Shown here: one piece after another, positions 1-12,176 of the stretch
Numbering within the stretch: the first letter of the stretch is position 1
Layout of the letters: the number at the start of each line of letters is the position of its first letter
DNA from: Congeria kusceri
Taxonomy: Eukaryota; Mollusca; Bivalvia; Myida; Dreissenidae
Assembly (NCBI GenBank): GCA_027627225.1
Contig: JAPFQT010000037.1
Coordinates: 1,054,001 to 1,118,000 of the forward strand
DNA length: 64,000 nt
Direction of reading: 5' to 3'
The notes under the pieces: model-generated
Told to the model about the DNA's origin: nothing
The model's input: only the letters and a program-made list of their open reading frames with translations
Databases searched by the model: none
Translations under genes and position numbers: made by a program

Positions 1-121
1 TTAAAAAATCGAGTATAATTGGATTTTCAATATTTTTTACAAATATTCGGTCACTAACTTGGTAACATGATATTAACCCAGTAACCGGATAACCGGTTAT
101 CCGGATATTCGTTGACATCCC
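1..121 (-). mobile_element. Possible hAT-type transposon end, cut by the window edge
   Basis: Read on the minus strand the segment begins TAGGGATGTCAACGAATATC and runs into nested CCGGATAACCGG palindromes, including a perfect 20 bp palindrome at 85-104. A TAGGGATGTC-like start followed by short self-complementary steps is common at hAT-type ends. The other end lies outside the window, so neither a target duplication nor a transposase can be seen. It could equally be an unclassified MITE. Confidence 0.3.
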
Positions 122-3100
122 TAATAATTAGTCTTCAAATACACTATTTGAATCAAATTTACAACACACTGTATCAAATATGGATTCCTACTCAATTCTA
201 CGAAGACTGAACACACATGCCCAGTTATTTCAACTTCCATCCAGTAGTTTCTGATAATTTGTTTAATGCAAAATCAAAATGATACATTGTATTAACAAAC
301 GACAGACAACAAACAACTGACGACGGACGATGACTGACCAAACTAGTTCACACCTGAGCACTTGAAGCTCAGGTAGCTAAAAATCTGTTGGGTGCAGACA
401 TACTATATTTGGACGCCATGCCACTGAGGCAGTGACTGTTGTTGATATCATTGTTATCTTACCTTGGCAAGACCTGGACTTGCAATCCTCAACATGACAA
501 CTACCGCAACCAGTCACTGCCAAATACACAGGAGAGAGGTCGGTACAGGTTTAGTGTCTGGCTGAGTTCCATTGCTGCTGCTTACAGAACGAGTCCCTGG
601 CTGACCAATCTGTACTTTAAATGTGTATACGCAACAGAAAAATAATAAGCTCATGTGGATGACAAGTTGATAAGCATAAGAATTAGTAAGAAATTCATCC
701 AGGTTTTTTGTGATTCTGTGAGTACTCAACAGGCCACCTGTAGTAAAAGAAAGAAGTGTTCTCCTCTAAAACAAAGGAGTTTTTTTCAGGACGATAACAT
801 ATACCAGTATGATCCAACATACATATCCTTCAATTTAATACTTGTGTAATTAAATATTGATCAACCATTCACCACACTACTTTAAAATCGCATACCAGTG
901 CAGTCTTTGTCGTAACTGGGTTGCCCGATGCCCGGGACAAGTAGATTTGATTTTGGGCTAGCAGAAAAAGCCAAATGCTTGCCCGATCCGGCAAGTGTTT
1001 TCATAGGCTTTATATATTGTGTGGACAAAGAAAATTCATTCAAAATAGCATGTTAGGTTTTTGTCTTCGAAAAAACAAAACAAAACATAGAAACCCCGAT
1101 TTATTATTGGAATCTACAGGGATCATCCTAGCCCAAAATTTTAGGGAGAAGTGACTTCTCTGTTTGCCGAATTCAGGGAGAAGTTTATCGATAACTGACA
1201 CTGGCGCGTAAAGCAGCTATTTAGCCAAACAATCAATTGAATTATGTATAATCAATTAATTACAAAGACTACAACCTGTAGTAGTGAAAGAGAAACACAA
1301 AATAGCTTAATACGTTTTATTGGCATTAGAAACAGTATTTTCAAAAGAACAAGCACTCATGTTTATGTTTATGACAATTGATACTAACACTTCATAAGGA
1401 AGTCACTGGTTTCCTTTAAAATAATGTCATGATATAAATAGTAAATGTTACAATGTAAACATTGAAATTATTAACGCCCTTGATATTTCTCCTAATAACT
1501 CTACATGTTATACATCGCTTAGGTAGACAAGTACCGGTATTGCACACCGCTTGGTTGTCAGCAAGCTGCACGTGGAAATCGTGCAACATAATTTTCCCGC
1601 CGTTAGTCGGCGCCAGAATAAAGAAACCACACGAGAATAAAATAACGTTGTAATGGTGTCGCGTGTTGTTTAATGCTTTTGTTTGGTTGACGTCATTTAC
1701 TACGAAATGGGAATGGGATTATCTGTTACTTTTCACACGCGGTGTTTGTTAGGATTGTGTTAATTGCCGAAATGGAAAATAATTGATCAGTGTATCTGTT
1801 TGTTTTAATTTTAAATTAATTGTCAGTTCTAAGATCAAACATCGCAATTAAGCAAACAGCAAATATTCATAGCCTGAATGTATGTTCTTTGACAGTACGT
1901 AAAACGGTAATAATAAATATGATCGACTGTAAATTCTAGTGTAAACCGGCTGATCATATCCAGTGTGCACTTGCTTTGGTGGTTCCCAACAGCCTTTGCT
2001 AATAACAAATTTACTTTGAAAGCAAGTAAGCAAAGTCGGGAACCGCAATTGGAATAACCTTAGCCGATTGGTTGATTGATTAACACAATGCCAGGCCGTG
2101 ATGTGTAACAAACTTTCTCAAGCTGTCTACAGATCGATTATGGATGATTGTAGCATCGTTATCTCCACAATCAGATAAACCATTACAGTAGTGGGCATAA
2201 GATTAGAGGAATAATCATTAGAATTGGAAATTTTCGGCAATTTTGATTTCGCTTTGATCAGATAACAGGGCGAAGTCAGACACCATAGGGCGACGATTTC
2301 GCCCATGTCGCCCTCTAGGATAATACCTGATCAATGCATGTTGTCTTTATTAACAACATTTCTGGTTAAACTTCAAAATATCAAAAGTATCCTGCAGATA
2401 ATGATGTTATTAGTCCATATCGGAGAAGCAAACAGCACATAAATCAAGCAATTATCAACAAAATATCGTAATGTTATCAAATAAACTACACTGGCCTGTA
2501 AGGGTTATGAAACTGGTCAAACCGATTTCGGTTTTAAACGAAATCTATTAATAGCGGACACAGCTTTCTACAGCGCACATGGTAAAATATTTTGTCTAAA
2601 GATTTGATTCTATAGCCATATGCGATCCATATTTTGACTGACCAATTAAAAAGCAGTATGCAAGTTTCACATTACTCAGTGCAATATGGAGGACTTTATA
2701 TAGAATTTGAACTGTGCATTTGTTTAAGGATAAGGAATAAGTGTTCAAGTAAGTTTTATGTTAACTTTTTGGCATGCAATTGGTAAATTAATGTTTAAAC
2801 ATAATGTTGAATCATTGTTAAATGAATAATGAGTGATAAAATATGAAATTGCAGCTAGAAAAGCTCCCGACATGAATTCATGTCGGAATGATGCCACATG
2901 AAAATAGCACTTATCAATATGAGTTCGGTCTATACCGACCTCAGATATATATAGGAGCAATGATTATTTATATACAATTTAAGTGATGAATTCATTCATT
3001 TTATGTCAAATACTAATACTACAACTGAAAATAAAACTTACTATTGTGGAAAAGTTCGGGAGTTGTGTGCTGCAACACAGTATGACCTCATACATTTAAT

Positions 3101-3489
3101 CATTATCAACCTGATCAAGATTAATCACTCTTTGTAAAATGTACGATGTGGACAATGCACGAATCTCACTACACAAAGGGAGACAATCCAGTCAGTTGTT
3201 TATACTTGACATGTATGTGACCAGCGAGTGACGTCCCTTGTGTTGATTCCAGCATTGCAGAACGTTTCTTTCCTATCGAGTCATCACAGCTTGAAGAGTA
3301 TGCACCACGTCTAACGTTGCAGAAGTATAATGCTTATGTGAATCAGACACATTCTAGTTATTAGACGAATTTAAATGCAAATTACTGGATCCATGTGATC
3401 GTACCACCTTCCTGGAACCGCCAATGTAAACCCCGTGAAAGCATCCGTATGCGCGCGCAACTAGTCAATCCATAGAACAAATACTATTA
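122..3489. other. Intergenic stretch without a recognisable gene
   Basis: Reading frames here are short and lack family motifs or convincing splice signals. A GCCCGGG-rich patch at about 905-1150 resembles, in inverse orientation, the CTAGCCCGAATTAAATTT-like patch at about 15940-16020, so both are probably remnants of one repeat family. A perfect 8 bp inverted repeat (AGGGCGAC / GTCGCCCT) lies at 2287-2294 and 2307-2314. Confidence 0.5.
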
Positions 3490-3492
3490 TTA

Positions 3493-3513
3493 GGTCGGTA
3501 TTCCATGTTTCCG
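3493..3513 (+). repeat. Left terminal inverted repeat of the Harbinger element
   Basis: GGTCGGTATTCCATGTTTCC, preceded directly by TTA. It is followed by TGCG/CCGACTG-rich subterminal sequence that recurs inverted at about 4779-4801. Confidence 0.8.
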
Positions 3514-4696
3514 TTTTGCGACTGCGTCATCCGACTGCGTTCGTCCGTTTAACGGTAAACAAGAAATGTCTTTAAAAAAGACAATCGGCGTTGACATTTA
3601 TATTGAGATATTATTGTTACCCTTAACATTATACAAAAGGGCCAAGATGATCGGTTACGTGGCTTCTTGGACCCCAGATTGTTCGGTTCCCACCTAAATA
3701 AGAGGATTCCAGCTATTTCGGACATCAACAGAAAATTTCTCCAATACCAAAACTATTTTTATGTGTGATTCATTGAATAATTATTATGTATATATGTACC
3801 TTGAATAAAACGATCATACCAGCCCATGTTTTCACCAGTGATACATGAATAACCTAAATAATTTACGTTAACATCATTATTACATAAATTTGTCAGCCAA
3901 ATATAAAAAATTAACAATGTACGAAAATAATTCCGGGAATGAATGAACATTATTTTGTGTCATACGCGTATAGTTATTCTTAAGTACATTGCCCATCTTG
4001 GAAGTTATCTATGCATAATACATACACATTTCGAAATAAATTAACCATTTATACTGTGTATCCTAAGGAAAAGCAATCTTCATAAAAGATTCAGCGCATT
4101 TCAAATAATGAAGACTTCCATTTTTTATAAAACAAATATTACATTAGACTATATAGACAATGGCGATTTAAAATACTATTCGGTTGGAATATGATGTATC
4201 AAGTGTTTCTGTGTATAATTGGTACTGCAAATAATGTATTAATGCTACAGAAATGAAGTAAAAGCAACATGAATATCATTTCGACGTATTCCGGGCAAGA
4301 CTTATTTCACAACATGTTATTTATTAAAATATCTCTTTTATAGATTCATTAACATCTGCTGGAGAAGTTGATAGAAATGTGCTATTCTAATTGTTTCTTA
4401 ATAGAACACAACCGCAATTCAATTTCAAATTAACATGCACGGTATGTTTATAAACATAAATCCCCCATTTATTGAAATATTCGCTCGTATGATTCCCTGT
4501 ACGCTATTTAATGCATGTATTATAACAGCTATATACGCGCGCTATTTTAGAATGATCGCGTTTTGAACTCGCTATCTAGAATCAATTGTTATTAATAGAG
4601 CGGGTCAATTTTCCCGCTTCATAATTATCGCAAGAAATCTAGGTGAAAAGTGATCTTAGACAGCTACGCCGAAAAAATCGGAACAAGCAAAATTTA

Positions 4697-4735
4697 ATAG
4701 GGACTATCCCATGTTTCCGATTGCGCTATCCGTCA
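4697..4735 (+). repeat. Second, internal Harbinger-type terminal sequence
   Basis: GGGACTATCCCATGTTTCCG followed by ATTGCG closely matches both element ends (shared CATGTTTCCG with the left end, GATTGCG with the right end) and has TTA at 4694-4696. It sits about 120 bases ahead of the MADF start codon, where the left end of a compact Harbinger would lie. It may be the original 5' end of the gene-bearing unit, with 3493-4696 belonging to a nested or compound relative. Confidence 0.45.
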
Positions 4736-4748
4736 ATTTGACGAATGT

Positions 4749-4776
4749 TAAAAATCGCTACATGTAGCGATTTTTA
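4749..4776. repeat. 28 bp perfect palindrome
   Basis: The half-site TAAAAATCGCTACA is followed directly by its exact complement, centred between 4762 and 4763. It lies between the internal TIR and the MADF exon and could form a cruciform or serve as a subterminal transposase-binding site. Confidence 0.8.
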
Positions 4777-4822
4777 GCGGACAGTCGGATCAGCGGATGT
4801 CATTAGCAGATAAGACTCCGCA

Positions 4823-7037
4823 ATGAAAAGATGGCGTAACGACCACGCAGTATGCGAAAAATTTATTGAACTCGTGAGGAAACAACCTCTCATATATGAC
4901 CACTCTTGCAAAGAATACAAGGACACAGAAATAGTTAATAATACATGGCGCAGCATTGTCGAAGAAGGGGTTTCCTCTGGGTACTCCGGTTTCTCCCCAC
5001 AGCACAAGACAACACCAAAATAAAATATTTTTCAGTTAAAATGAATAGCTGGAAATTGCAGCTATGTTTTAAATTTTTCTCAACTTTCTTTTGAGTCTCT
5101 ATAATTATAATTAGATAGGAGTGCTGGGACACACTCCGGGTCCTCACATAATGCAGCCTCAGGCACGGAAGGACCTCATTAACTACGAAATACACACCAG
5201 TACTTGGTGTAAGACTTGTACATCGTCTGAACTACATAAAGCTAGAATATAAATATGTTTATATTGGTTACGTTTTTGTGTCAACAGTTGAAGAGGCAAA
5301 AACGAGATGGAGATCGCTTCGCGATATGTGTGTTAGGAAAAAGAGAAAAGCGCAATCAATGAAAAAGTCGGGAAGTGGGGCCACGGCACCGGGGAAGCGA
5401 TGGATCTACATGGTTATGCTTGGATTTTGGGATGTATATTTAAAGGAAGCTAGGTATCTGGTCATAGTTTCAACCTGAAATATGTCCACTATTTGTACAA
5501 AGACACAATTTATACAGAATTATTTTATGAAATTATTAGTCTGATATGTATAAAACATACAAAACTGTTCCATTGCATGATAGTGACATCTTAACATAAT
5601 CAACGCGTTATTTACAACAATGTTCAATAGCAACATACGAAGACAGTCGTTGTTTTAATCATTATAGTACACAAAAGTAACGTAAAACACCATCATTGTG
5701 TCAATTACCGTATGTTTCAGTTGTATACATAATCATATTATATAGTGATTAAATTTTATGTGATTTGACTTCAGTACTGACAGTAACATGGTGCCAGCAG
5801 TCGAGGGCGGCGATGGGAATGAGTCTGTAACAGATACATTGTCAACAGTTGAAAGCCAAAGGTAACTGCAAATTTCAAATACATGTACATCATTATTCCA
5901 ATGCGCTTGTGAACTGTTACAATCCTCACGAATTAGTAACATATCCTCGGCGAACACGTCTCTCCTGCCAAGGTAATACATTTATTTGTGAAAAGTAAAG
6001 CCGGAATTTATCCTTGTTGTCGCCGCTTCTAAAGATCCGCGCAGACGGATTCTTTGCAGACGTTGTAAGCCCTGATCATTTTCTTCATGATAGTCCGGAA
6101 GAATGCTCACAGTCTGCGAAGCCGTAGTTTCTGTCTGCAGTAGGTTATATAGGGTAATTGCAGCTTTCTCTTTCGTAGATTCTGGTTTTAGTGCTAAATA
6201 TGCCATCTTTCGGCCAATACCCCAAACGCGCTTTCCACACATCTCCTGACACGAGAAAGTCTATAATTGTATACCCGTTGCTCTTCACTACATCCGCGTC
6301 CGGGATTGGATTCATGAGATGTTTTTTACAACGGAAATGCTTCGTCGCCAATTATTACATAGGGCATTGGTCCAAGGTTCTCCGCCAGGCAATTCTTTGT
6401 CAGATGGGAGTGATAGAGCTTTTCCAAAGTTAGAATGTACAAATATCCCACCGTCACTGTTCTTTGCATACGACCCAATATCAATCATTACAAATCGCAA
6501 ATAAGCATCCACTATTGTCAGTAAAACCATTGAAAATGTCCCTTTGTAATTGAAATACATGGACCCAGAGTTGTATGGTAATCTTATCACACTATGTTTT
6601 CCATCAACAGCTCGTAAACAATTAGGAACTGCCATTTTGTGTAACATCCATCAGTAATAGTCAGCCATTCTTCTTCCGAGCTTGGCATTTTCACATACAT
6701 GGTAGACAGTTTATCCCACAATATGCTGCATACTTCCGGAATTATTCTAGAAATTGTATGCTGTCCTACTCTGTACGAGCAGCTAAGCGACATGTAGGTT
6801 TCTCTTCAGTGACCAGAAATCTGAAATGTAAATATCATGGAACAATCGACGCTCGTCCATTAGCCCTTTAAGCCCCAGCGCGACAGCATCTCGACATAAC
6901 GTCCATTCAACATCCATACATTAAACAATGTCTCAACGACCTAAGCGCAGGGAAACAGATCAAATGTCGGCGTTCGAGTCATCGTTTTTCGAATTGGCTA
7001 AAGCACAGTCAGAGAGGCTGGAAATGAAAAGCAGTTG
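4823..7037 (+). pseudogene. MADF (Myb/SANT-like) DNA-binding protein of the Harbinger element
   Basis: Four exon-like blocks are visible: 4823-4969, 5288-5453, 5775-5861 and 6879-7037. The first reads KRWRNDHAVCEKFIELVRKQ and ends near NNTWRSIVEEG; the second reads VEEAKTRWRSLRDMCVRKKR and ends near GFWDVYLKEA. Together these are a MADF domain, the three-helix DNA-binding domain carried by the second gene of Harbinger elements, which assists transposase binding. Block 3 is Ser/Thr/acidic linker and block 4 carries RPKRRETDQMSAFESSFFEL, typical of the tail of such proteins. Introns 2 and 3 are GT-AG and phase-consistent (AG|T and AG|C), but block 1 joins block 2 one base out of phase and block 4 has an in-frame TAA at 6922-6924. 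An open frame at 7077-7331 may be further tail. Non-functional as read. Confidence 0.7.
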
Positions 7038-7957
7038 AGATGTTACTAGTCACCCAATGGATGCATTTTTTTAAAGTTGCTCCACCCGAGCAAAACAAAT
7101 GTCTTAGACAAAACAAAGCTGGCTACAAATGCAAATATCTATAATGCTGATCTCTTGGATGACGCTTCGATTCCAATGAACCTAATGGCTCCGACAAGCA
7201 ACTCAGCTAGATCCCCGTACGCTCAGCATATGATGCAGGCGCCACATACTCTCACACATACACCAACACCAGCACACGCCGGTCTACAAGGGTATACATG
7301 CATAACGCCAGCATGCATGGGTGTGGAGTAGCAACACTCTTTGCGCAAAATGTTCATTTTTATTCGTTTTTGAAGAGATAACACTCTCAAAGCATGATCT
7401 TAAAATGTCTTATTTGTTCAATAAACAGCAGATGTATAAAGTACATTGCAAACATTGAACATTTGTTTTACGTTTAATTTTCTTTTAGTTTGGTAATTCC
7501 GTTTTTGTGTTTGTCATTTGTTCATTTATATGTACCGTAATTTAGCAGAAAACACTCTAAAAGTATGTTATTTAATAAATAGTATGTTAAGTGTACAATA
7601 AACGAAATTAATAAAATACATCGTTTTTGCAAGTGCGTTTAATACAATTCAGTACCTCAAGCATATCGCTAGTCGTTTTTTGGCGTTGAAGGGTTCCCTA
7701 GAAGTACATTTCTTACTTATCTCTTCTTCGATTTGTAGTAGGACGTCATTAAACTGCCTTTTGTTCAGCCTGAAATAGGTCTGAAATTCCCCAGCGCTTA
7801 ATTCCAGCTCGCGCACCAAATGATAGTACGTTCCATAAGCTTGTCGGTTGCGAGTTATTCTTCTCACCTACCACCTGTGTCCGCGCTTTCGTTGTAGCCT
7901 TTTAATTCCTCCGGCCATCAAAAACAAAAAATGATTCAAATCGTCATTTACAGACAT
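5982..7957 (-). pseudogene. PIF/Harbinger DDE transposase (HARBI1-like), broken
   Basis: From 7957 leftwards the minus strand encodes a transposase in pieces: an N-terminal block ending NAKKRLAICLR, an intron from about 7650 (gtactg) to about 6827 (catttcag), then YRVGQHTISRIIPEV, EEEWLTITDG, PNCLRAVDGKHSVI, VLLTIVDAYLRFVMIDIG, IGDEAFPL, KKHLMNPIP, VESAFGVLAERW and AAITLYNLLQTE. The catalytic D, D, E positions (AVDGKH, GDEAFPL, VESAFG) all survive but lie in different frames. Damage: TAG at 7868-7870 after KRGHRW, where relatives carry a second Trp, and apparent single-base shifts near 6803, 6625 (one C missing before PNC), 6370, 6335 and 6213. The protein would have cut and pasted the element; this copy cannot. 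Length and motif order fit the family. Confidence 0.85.
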
Positions 7958-8080
7958 TGTTCTTATAAAAGTGTCTCTTTGCAAATGAACAATCGCGAGC
8001 AGAAATCGTGTACATGGAATAGTGCTTGAGTCAGTGCTAACGGATGCGATATAACGCCAGTTGCCCAACGCAATCGCAAT

Positions 8081-8101
8081 CGCATACATCGAATACCAGC
8101 C
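8081..8101 (-). repeat. Right terminal inverted repeat of the Harbinger element
   Basis: In reverse complement: GGCTGGTATTCGATGTATGC, followed on the plus strand by TTA at 8102-8104. It pairs with the left end at 3493-3513. Confidence 0.8.
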
Positions 8102-8246
8102 TTAGCTTTACACAATCGGAGTTTTTATTGCCGATTTCTAAAAAAAGTACTGAAACATTAACAATGAATAACTTTTTTATGCTAAATAGTATATCTTTAT
8201 AATTACGATTACAAAATCATATATATGCAAGCAACAGCAAATATAT

Positions 8247-8440
8247 ATTGATCTCCCCTGTTATGATTGATCTCCCCTGTAATGATTAACCTCCCCTGCT
8301 ATGATTGATCTCCCCTTTTGTGATTGATCTCCCCTGCTATGATTGATCGCACTGACATGATTGACCTCAACCTCTTCTGAACGATCTCTGCTATAATGAA
8401 CAATGACGTGTATGGTTGAGGTATGGTTGATACGCGTATC
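8247..8440. repeat. 20 bp minisatellite, TTGATCTCCCCTG(T/C)TATGA
   Basis: About six recognisable 20 bp units run from 8247 to 8365 and then decay. Related degenerate units resume at about 8660-8790 on the far side of a TIR element, so the array appears split by that insertion or was carried by it. Confidence 0.75.
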
Positions 8441-8447
8441 CCATGTA

Positions 8448-8657
8448 ATGCACCTATCGATATTTTCCCCCAGGGGGTAGCGGCGGGCAGACCTAGGGGA
8501 ATCTGACCAATGTTTTTTTTTAGGGGGTCTAATTCCCCACTCTTGAGCCAAGCATATTTGTCTAAATCCCTCAGTGGGAGATGCTATATATCTATTAAAT
8601 GGCCCGGAGCATATATTACCTGGATCTAAATTCGGGGAGAAAACATTGAAAGGTACA
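8448..8657. mobile_element. MITE, GCACCTATCGATATTTTCCC family, copy 1
   Basis: The left end reads AATGCACCTATCGATATTTT followed by a C-run and AGCGGCGGGCAG; the right end in reverse complement is a diverged version of the same. Three more copies lie at 8876-9071, 51303-51612 and 61771-62065. No protein is encoded; the superfamily is unclear. Confidence 0.65.
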
Positions 8658-8875
8658 TAAAGACCGATCACCCCTGTTGTACTTGATCTCACCTCAGTCC
8701 TGTTGTGATTTAAAAGTCACCTTTAATGTTTGATTTCCTGTTTACGATTTGCCTCCTTTGTTATAATTGCTCTTCTGCGTTATTATTGATGTCATTCAAA
8801 ACACACAATATATACATTTTTTCGTGTTAAATATTTAGGCATGTACACTATATGGTGTTATTTTTATCGAATATA

Positions 8876-9071
8876 ATGCACCTTTCGATGGTTTCCCCCA
8901 TGGGGAAGCGGCGGGCATATACGGGACTTTAAACTGAAAGCAATTCCCGACAGGCGGGAATTTGACACGCCGAATTAGATCCCCTAAAATACAGTATCCA
9001 AATTCACCTGGGTTTGCCGGCCATCCCCCCCCCCCCACCCTCACCTGTGGGACAATATTGATAGGTGCATA
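8876..9071. mobile_element. MITE, GCACCTATC family, copy 2
   Basis: Left end AATGCACCTTTCGATGGTTT; right end ATATTGATAGGTGCATATT, its inverted counterpart. The interior shares GGCATATACGGGACTTT and GACAGGCGGGAA-type blocks with the copies at 51.3 and 61.8 kb. A poly-C run precedes the right end. Confidence 0.75.
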
Positions 9072-11676
9072 TTGTGTTATATACATGTATATACATGTAC
9101 TTGTTTAGCTCATTTAATTTCCTTTCTACGTATTTAGCTAAGAATATGTAAATAAAAGTACACCGTAACCGTGATTAAATGAAGGATTATTCCTTGTGGG
9201 TTCACTGTAAATGACGCTGTTGTGAGATTATAAGACATTTCGTATAAGGCACTAGGTTCCCAGGTTCGAGCCTCCGCTACACCTTAACCTTCAATGCAAA
9301 AGACATGCATTGTTTATTGACCACAGGTTCCATGATTTCCCTGTGCTTAGACACTATAGATCCATGCGCGGAAACTGTCTCTAATTATTCACGTATCCAC
9401 TGTCAACACGTCCACTTGAGCACGTGGAAATAGTGTACCAGAATCGCAGTTTTAAAAGGGCCCATATTTATAAAGAATCTTTAGCTACTTTCAATTTAAG
9501 TTAAAAATAAGTCTACGTTACAATTGGTGTTTGAAACACTATGCTTTCGATTATGTGCGTCACAAATATGTTAATTAATGTTTACACACTTGAGATTATT
9601 TTGCAACTTCTGTGTCAAAATCTTCAAACAATTCAGAAAATCCACATTATTACATTTCGAATTTAAGATTTTTCTAAGATTCTCAATACAAGCCCAGAAT
9701 TACCCATCACTGAAATCGGATATTTTTAATGTACAGATAACAAACCAACGCTATATAGTACTTCCACTGCCAGTTTCATCGCCATCACAGAGTGAACTCA
9801 CGTCATTTGTTTACAGCCGCAATGCTTGACAATGGTCATATATTTTTATCAACATTATTAACATAAATGTGCGATGAATAGGCGCTCAATTTTAATTTTA
9901 GCATCATTTTTTCGGGTCTACATGCATACCGTTGGTAAGAGACAGACACATAAATAAACTAAAAATCATTCAGAGAGCTCGAGCCCACACCTCTGCCACG
10001 ATATATTACTCTACTTAACAATATACAACAATTTACTTTGCCAATTAATATTATTTACCGTTATAGACAGTTTCGTGCAAATTCGTTCTTTTTAAACTAT
10101 CTGAGGAAGGTTGCCGACAGACGACCAATAAACACCCGACAACAAAATCATAACCGCCTTAGTGAACGTGACAAAAAAACAACAACAACACAAGAAACAA
10201 CGTCCTCGGTGAATGTGACAAACAAGAAGTATCCGAAGCGAATATAACAAAACATGTTTTGCTGCATATTAACTACGTGTTTAAAATACAAATGTACTAC
10301 ATCAATTTAATAAAAAAAATAATAATCATTACATGCAATAGACATAAAGATAACATTCCCATACATCGACTGAATTACTTTAGTTATTGAATACCATCTT
10401 CATCCGCACATGTATGAATACGTAACTATAAATGAAAAACAACAACATGGCTGTTGAATGTTGAAATCACGGTTTGTAGAAGTACTAACAAGTCGTTACT
10501 AAGGAGATTTATAAATACGGGATCAGAACAACTTCGCGATCTTTGTTATTTCTTTGCATTTGAATATTCTCATTCTCAATGATATTAATGTTCTCTACCA
10601 TCCACATTCCAAGGTTATTCCAGCATTTAATGTATTGCCAATGATTATTTTGATGCAATTACTGTACGGACGAATGTGTAAGAGTGGATGTTTCAGCACA
10701 ATTTTGCGTCAACGAGCACTTATACTTGGAATATAGGCTGCACAAGTAGCAGTCGAAGTCGATTGGTAGTAGAAATTGTAGCACGTGCATCTGTACTGGG
10801 TGCGTTTTATATTACGTAAACAATCAAATTAAGCACTGCTATACTTAAATCATAAAGATTTTTAGAATGAAATTTAAATGCATGAATATGACCCTTATAA
10901 AAAAGTAGTACATTGTCATGTTTCCTGTTTAATCGCATTGTAAGAATCGCAAGAGTTTGTAAAATGTGGTTGCACATAGATATTATGTCTAAATTAAGAC
11001 AATTTCAAATAGCATGAATTTGTTTGCAGAAAAAAAGAATCAGTCTGGTCAATTTTCACTTCCCTTTTATTGTAGGAAAATGAATTAAATTGAATTTGCA
11101 TTACCGGTACATGGTTCCCCATTTACTATGCACAGAGAGGCTCCGGCAGTATTTCTTGTCGCCATTACTCGATCGGTGAACGCAACATACACAAAGCCAG
11201 AGGTATGTATTGTTGACTGAGACTGTGAGAGAATGTCACCGCTAAATCGTTTAGTATTAGTGATTTGTAACCTATTGAGTTTTTGTTAATTTAAGCTCTT
11301 TATAAAGAAGTTATTCCGCAACCACTTTTTGTGGCATGCTACATTGTAGCTGCACAAATTTGTAGATAGAAAAGCCTTTTGAAGCCGTGTTGATCCTTAA
11401 TGTAAGACAATTTAGTGTTATTATTGTCATTTATGTACAATTCTCTTTTTCCACTGTCCATAATGGAAAACTTACTACAGTTTGTACCCTATAGAATCAT
11501 ACTTAATGTCAGTTCATATACGTTAGGTTTTATCATGTGTCAATATGTTCTCTACACGTGCATCTTCTAAGAAACATGCCCATTTTGATTACTTTAACAT
11601 TTGAGGTGAAATGTTCACCTTTAGGCTTCTTTGTTTACTTATTTAGTATTTTGGCTATATTTTGCTTTGTAACATT
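9072..11676. other. Intergenic, nothing recognisable
   Basis: AT-rich sequence with short frames only. No protein family, RNA gene or terminal repeats were identified. A donor-like CCAGAG|gtatgt near 11200 has no supporting open exon. Confidence 0.5.
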
Positions 11677-12130
11677 CCCAGCAAACAAAAGACGTCTTTA
11701 AGACGTCTTTATTTTGTTGTTTTACAGTCGCGACGTCGCCGTTAAAAAACAACGTCTTTTCAACGTCTTTTTAGCGATAAAATAAAGACGTCTTTTAAAA
11801 GACGTCAAAAACACATCTTTTTAGCGTCATAATAAAGACGTCTTTTAAAAGACGTCAAAAAGACGTCTTTTTAGCTACAAGATAAAGACGTCTTTTAAAA
11901 GACGTCAAAAAGACATCTTTTTAGCGTCATAATAAAGACGTCTTTTAAAAGACGTCAAATAGACGTCTTTTTAGCGACAAAATAAAGACGTCTTTTAAAA
12001 GACGTCAAAAAGACATCTGTTTAGCGTCATAATAAAGACGTCTTTTAAAAGACGTCAAAAAGACATATTTTTTGCGTCATAAAGACGTCTTAAAGACGTC
12101 GTTGTAACGTTAGAGTCTAAAGACGTCTGT
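11677..12130. repeat. GACGTC palindrome array 1, 50 bp monomers
   Basis: It begins CCCAGCAAACAAAAGACGTC and contains six monomers of exactly 50 bp (starts at 11781, 11831, 11881, 11931, 11981, 12031), each with AAAGACGTCTTTTAAAAGAC and a second GACGTC followed by TTTTTAGCGTCAT. Dense GACGTC palindromes give each unit strong self-complementarity. The first 23 bases recur inverted at the right end of the array at 24.4-25.0 kb, so both are members of one mobile family. Confidence 0.85.
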
Positions 12131-12176
12131 GCAAATTGTTAAAACGTCCATTGCTTATTTTTATTATTTAGCTTAT

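Larger units (their letters stand above)
3493..8101. mobile_element. PIF/Harbinger DNA transposon, two-gene type, degenerate
   Basis: The 4.6 kb element begins GGTCGGTATTCCATG and ends, in reverse complement, GGCTGGTATTCGATG; 16 of the first 21 terminal bases match. It is flanked by TTA at 3490-3492 and 8102-8104, the 3 bp TWA-type duplication typical of PIF/Harbinger. Inside are the two genes of autonomous Harbingers: a MADF/Myb-like DNA-binding protein on the plus strand and a DDE transposase on the minus strand. Both are broken, so this copy is dead. A second TIR-like sequence near 4697 leaves open whether the left kilobase is an extension or part of a nested relative. Confidence 0.85.
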
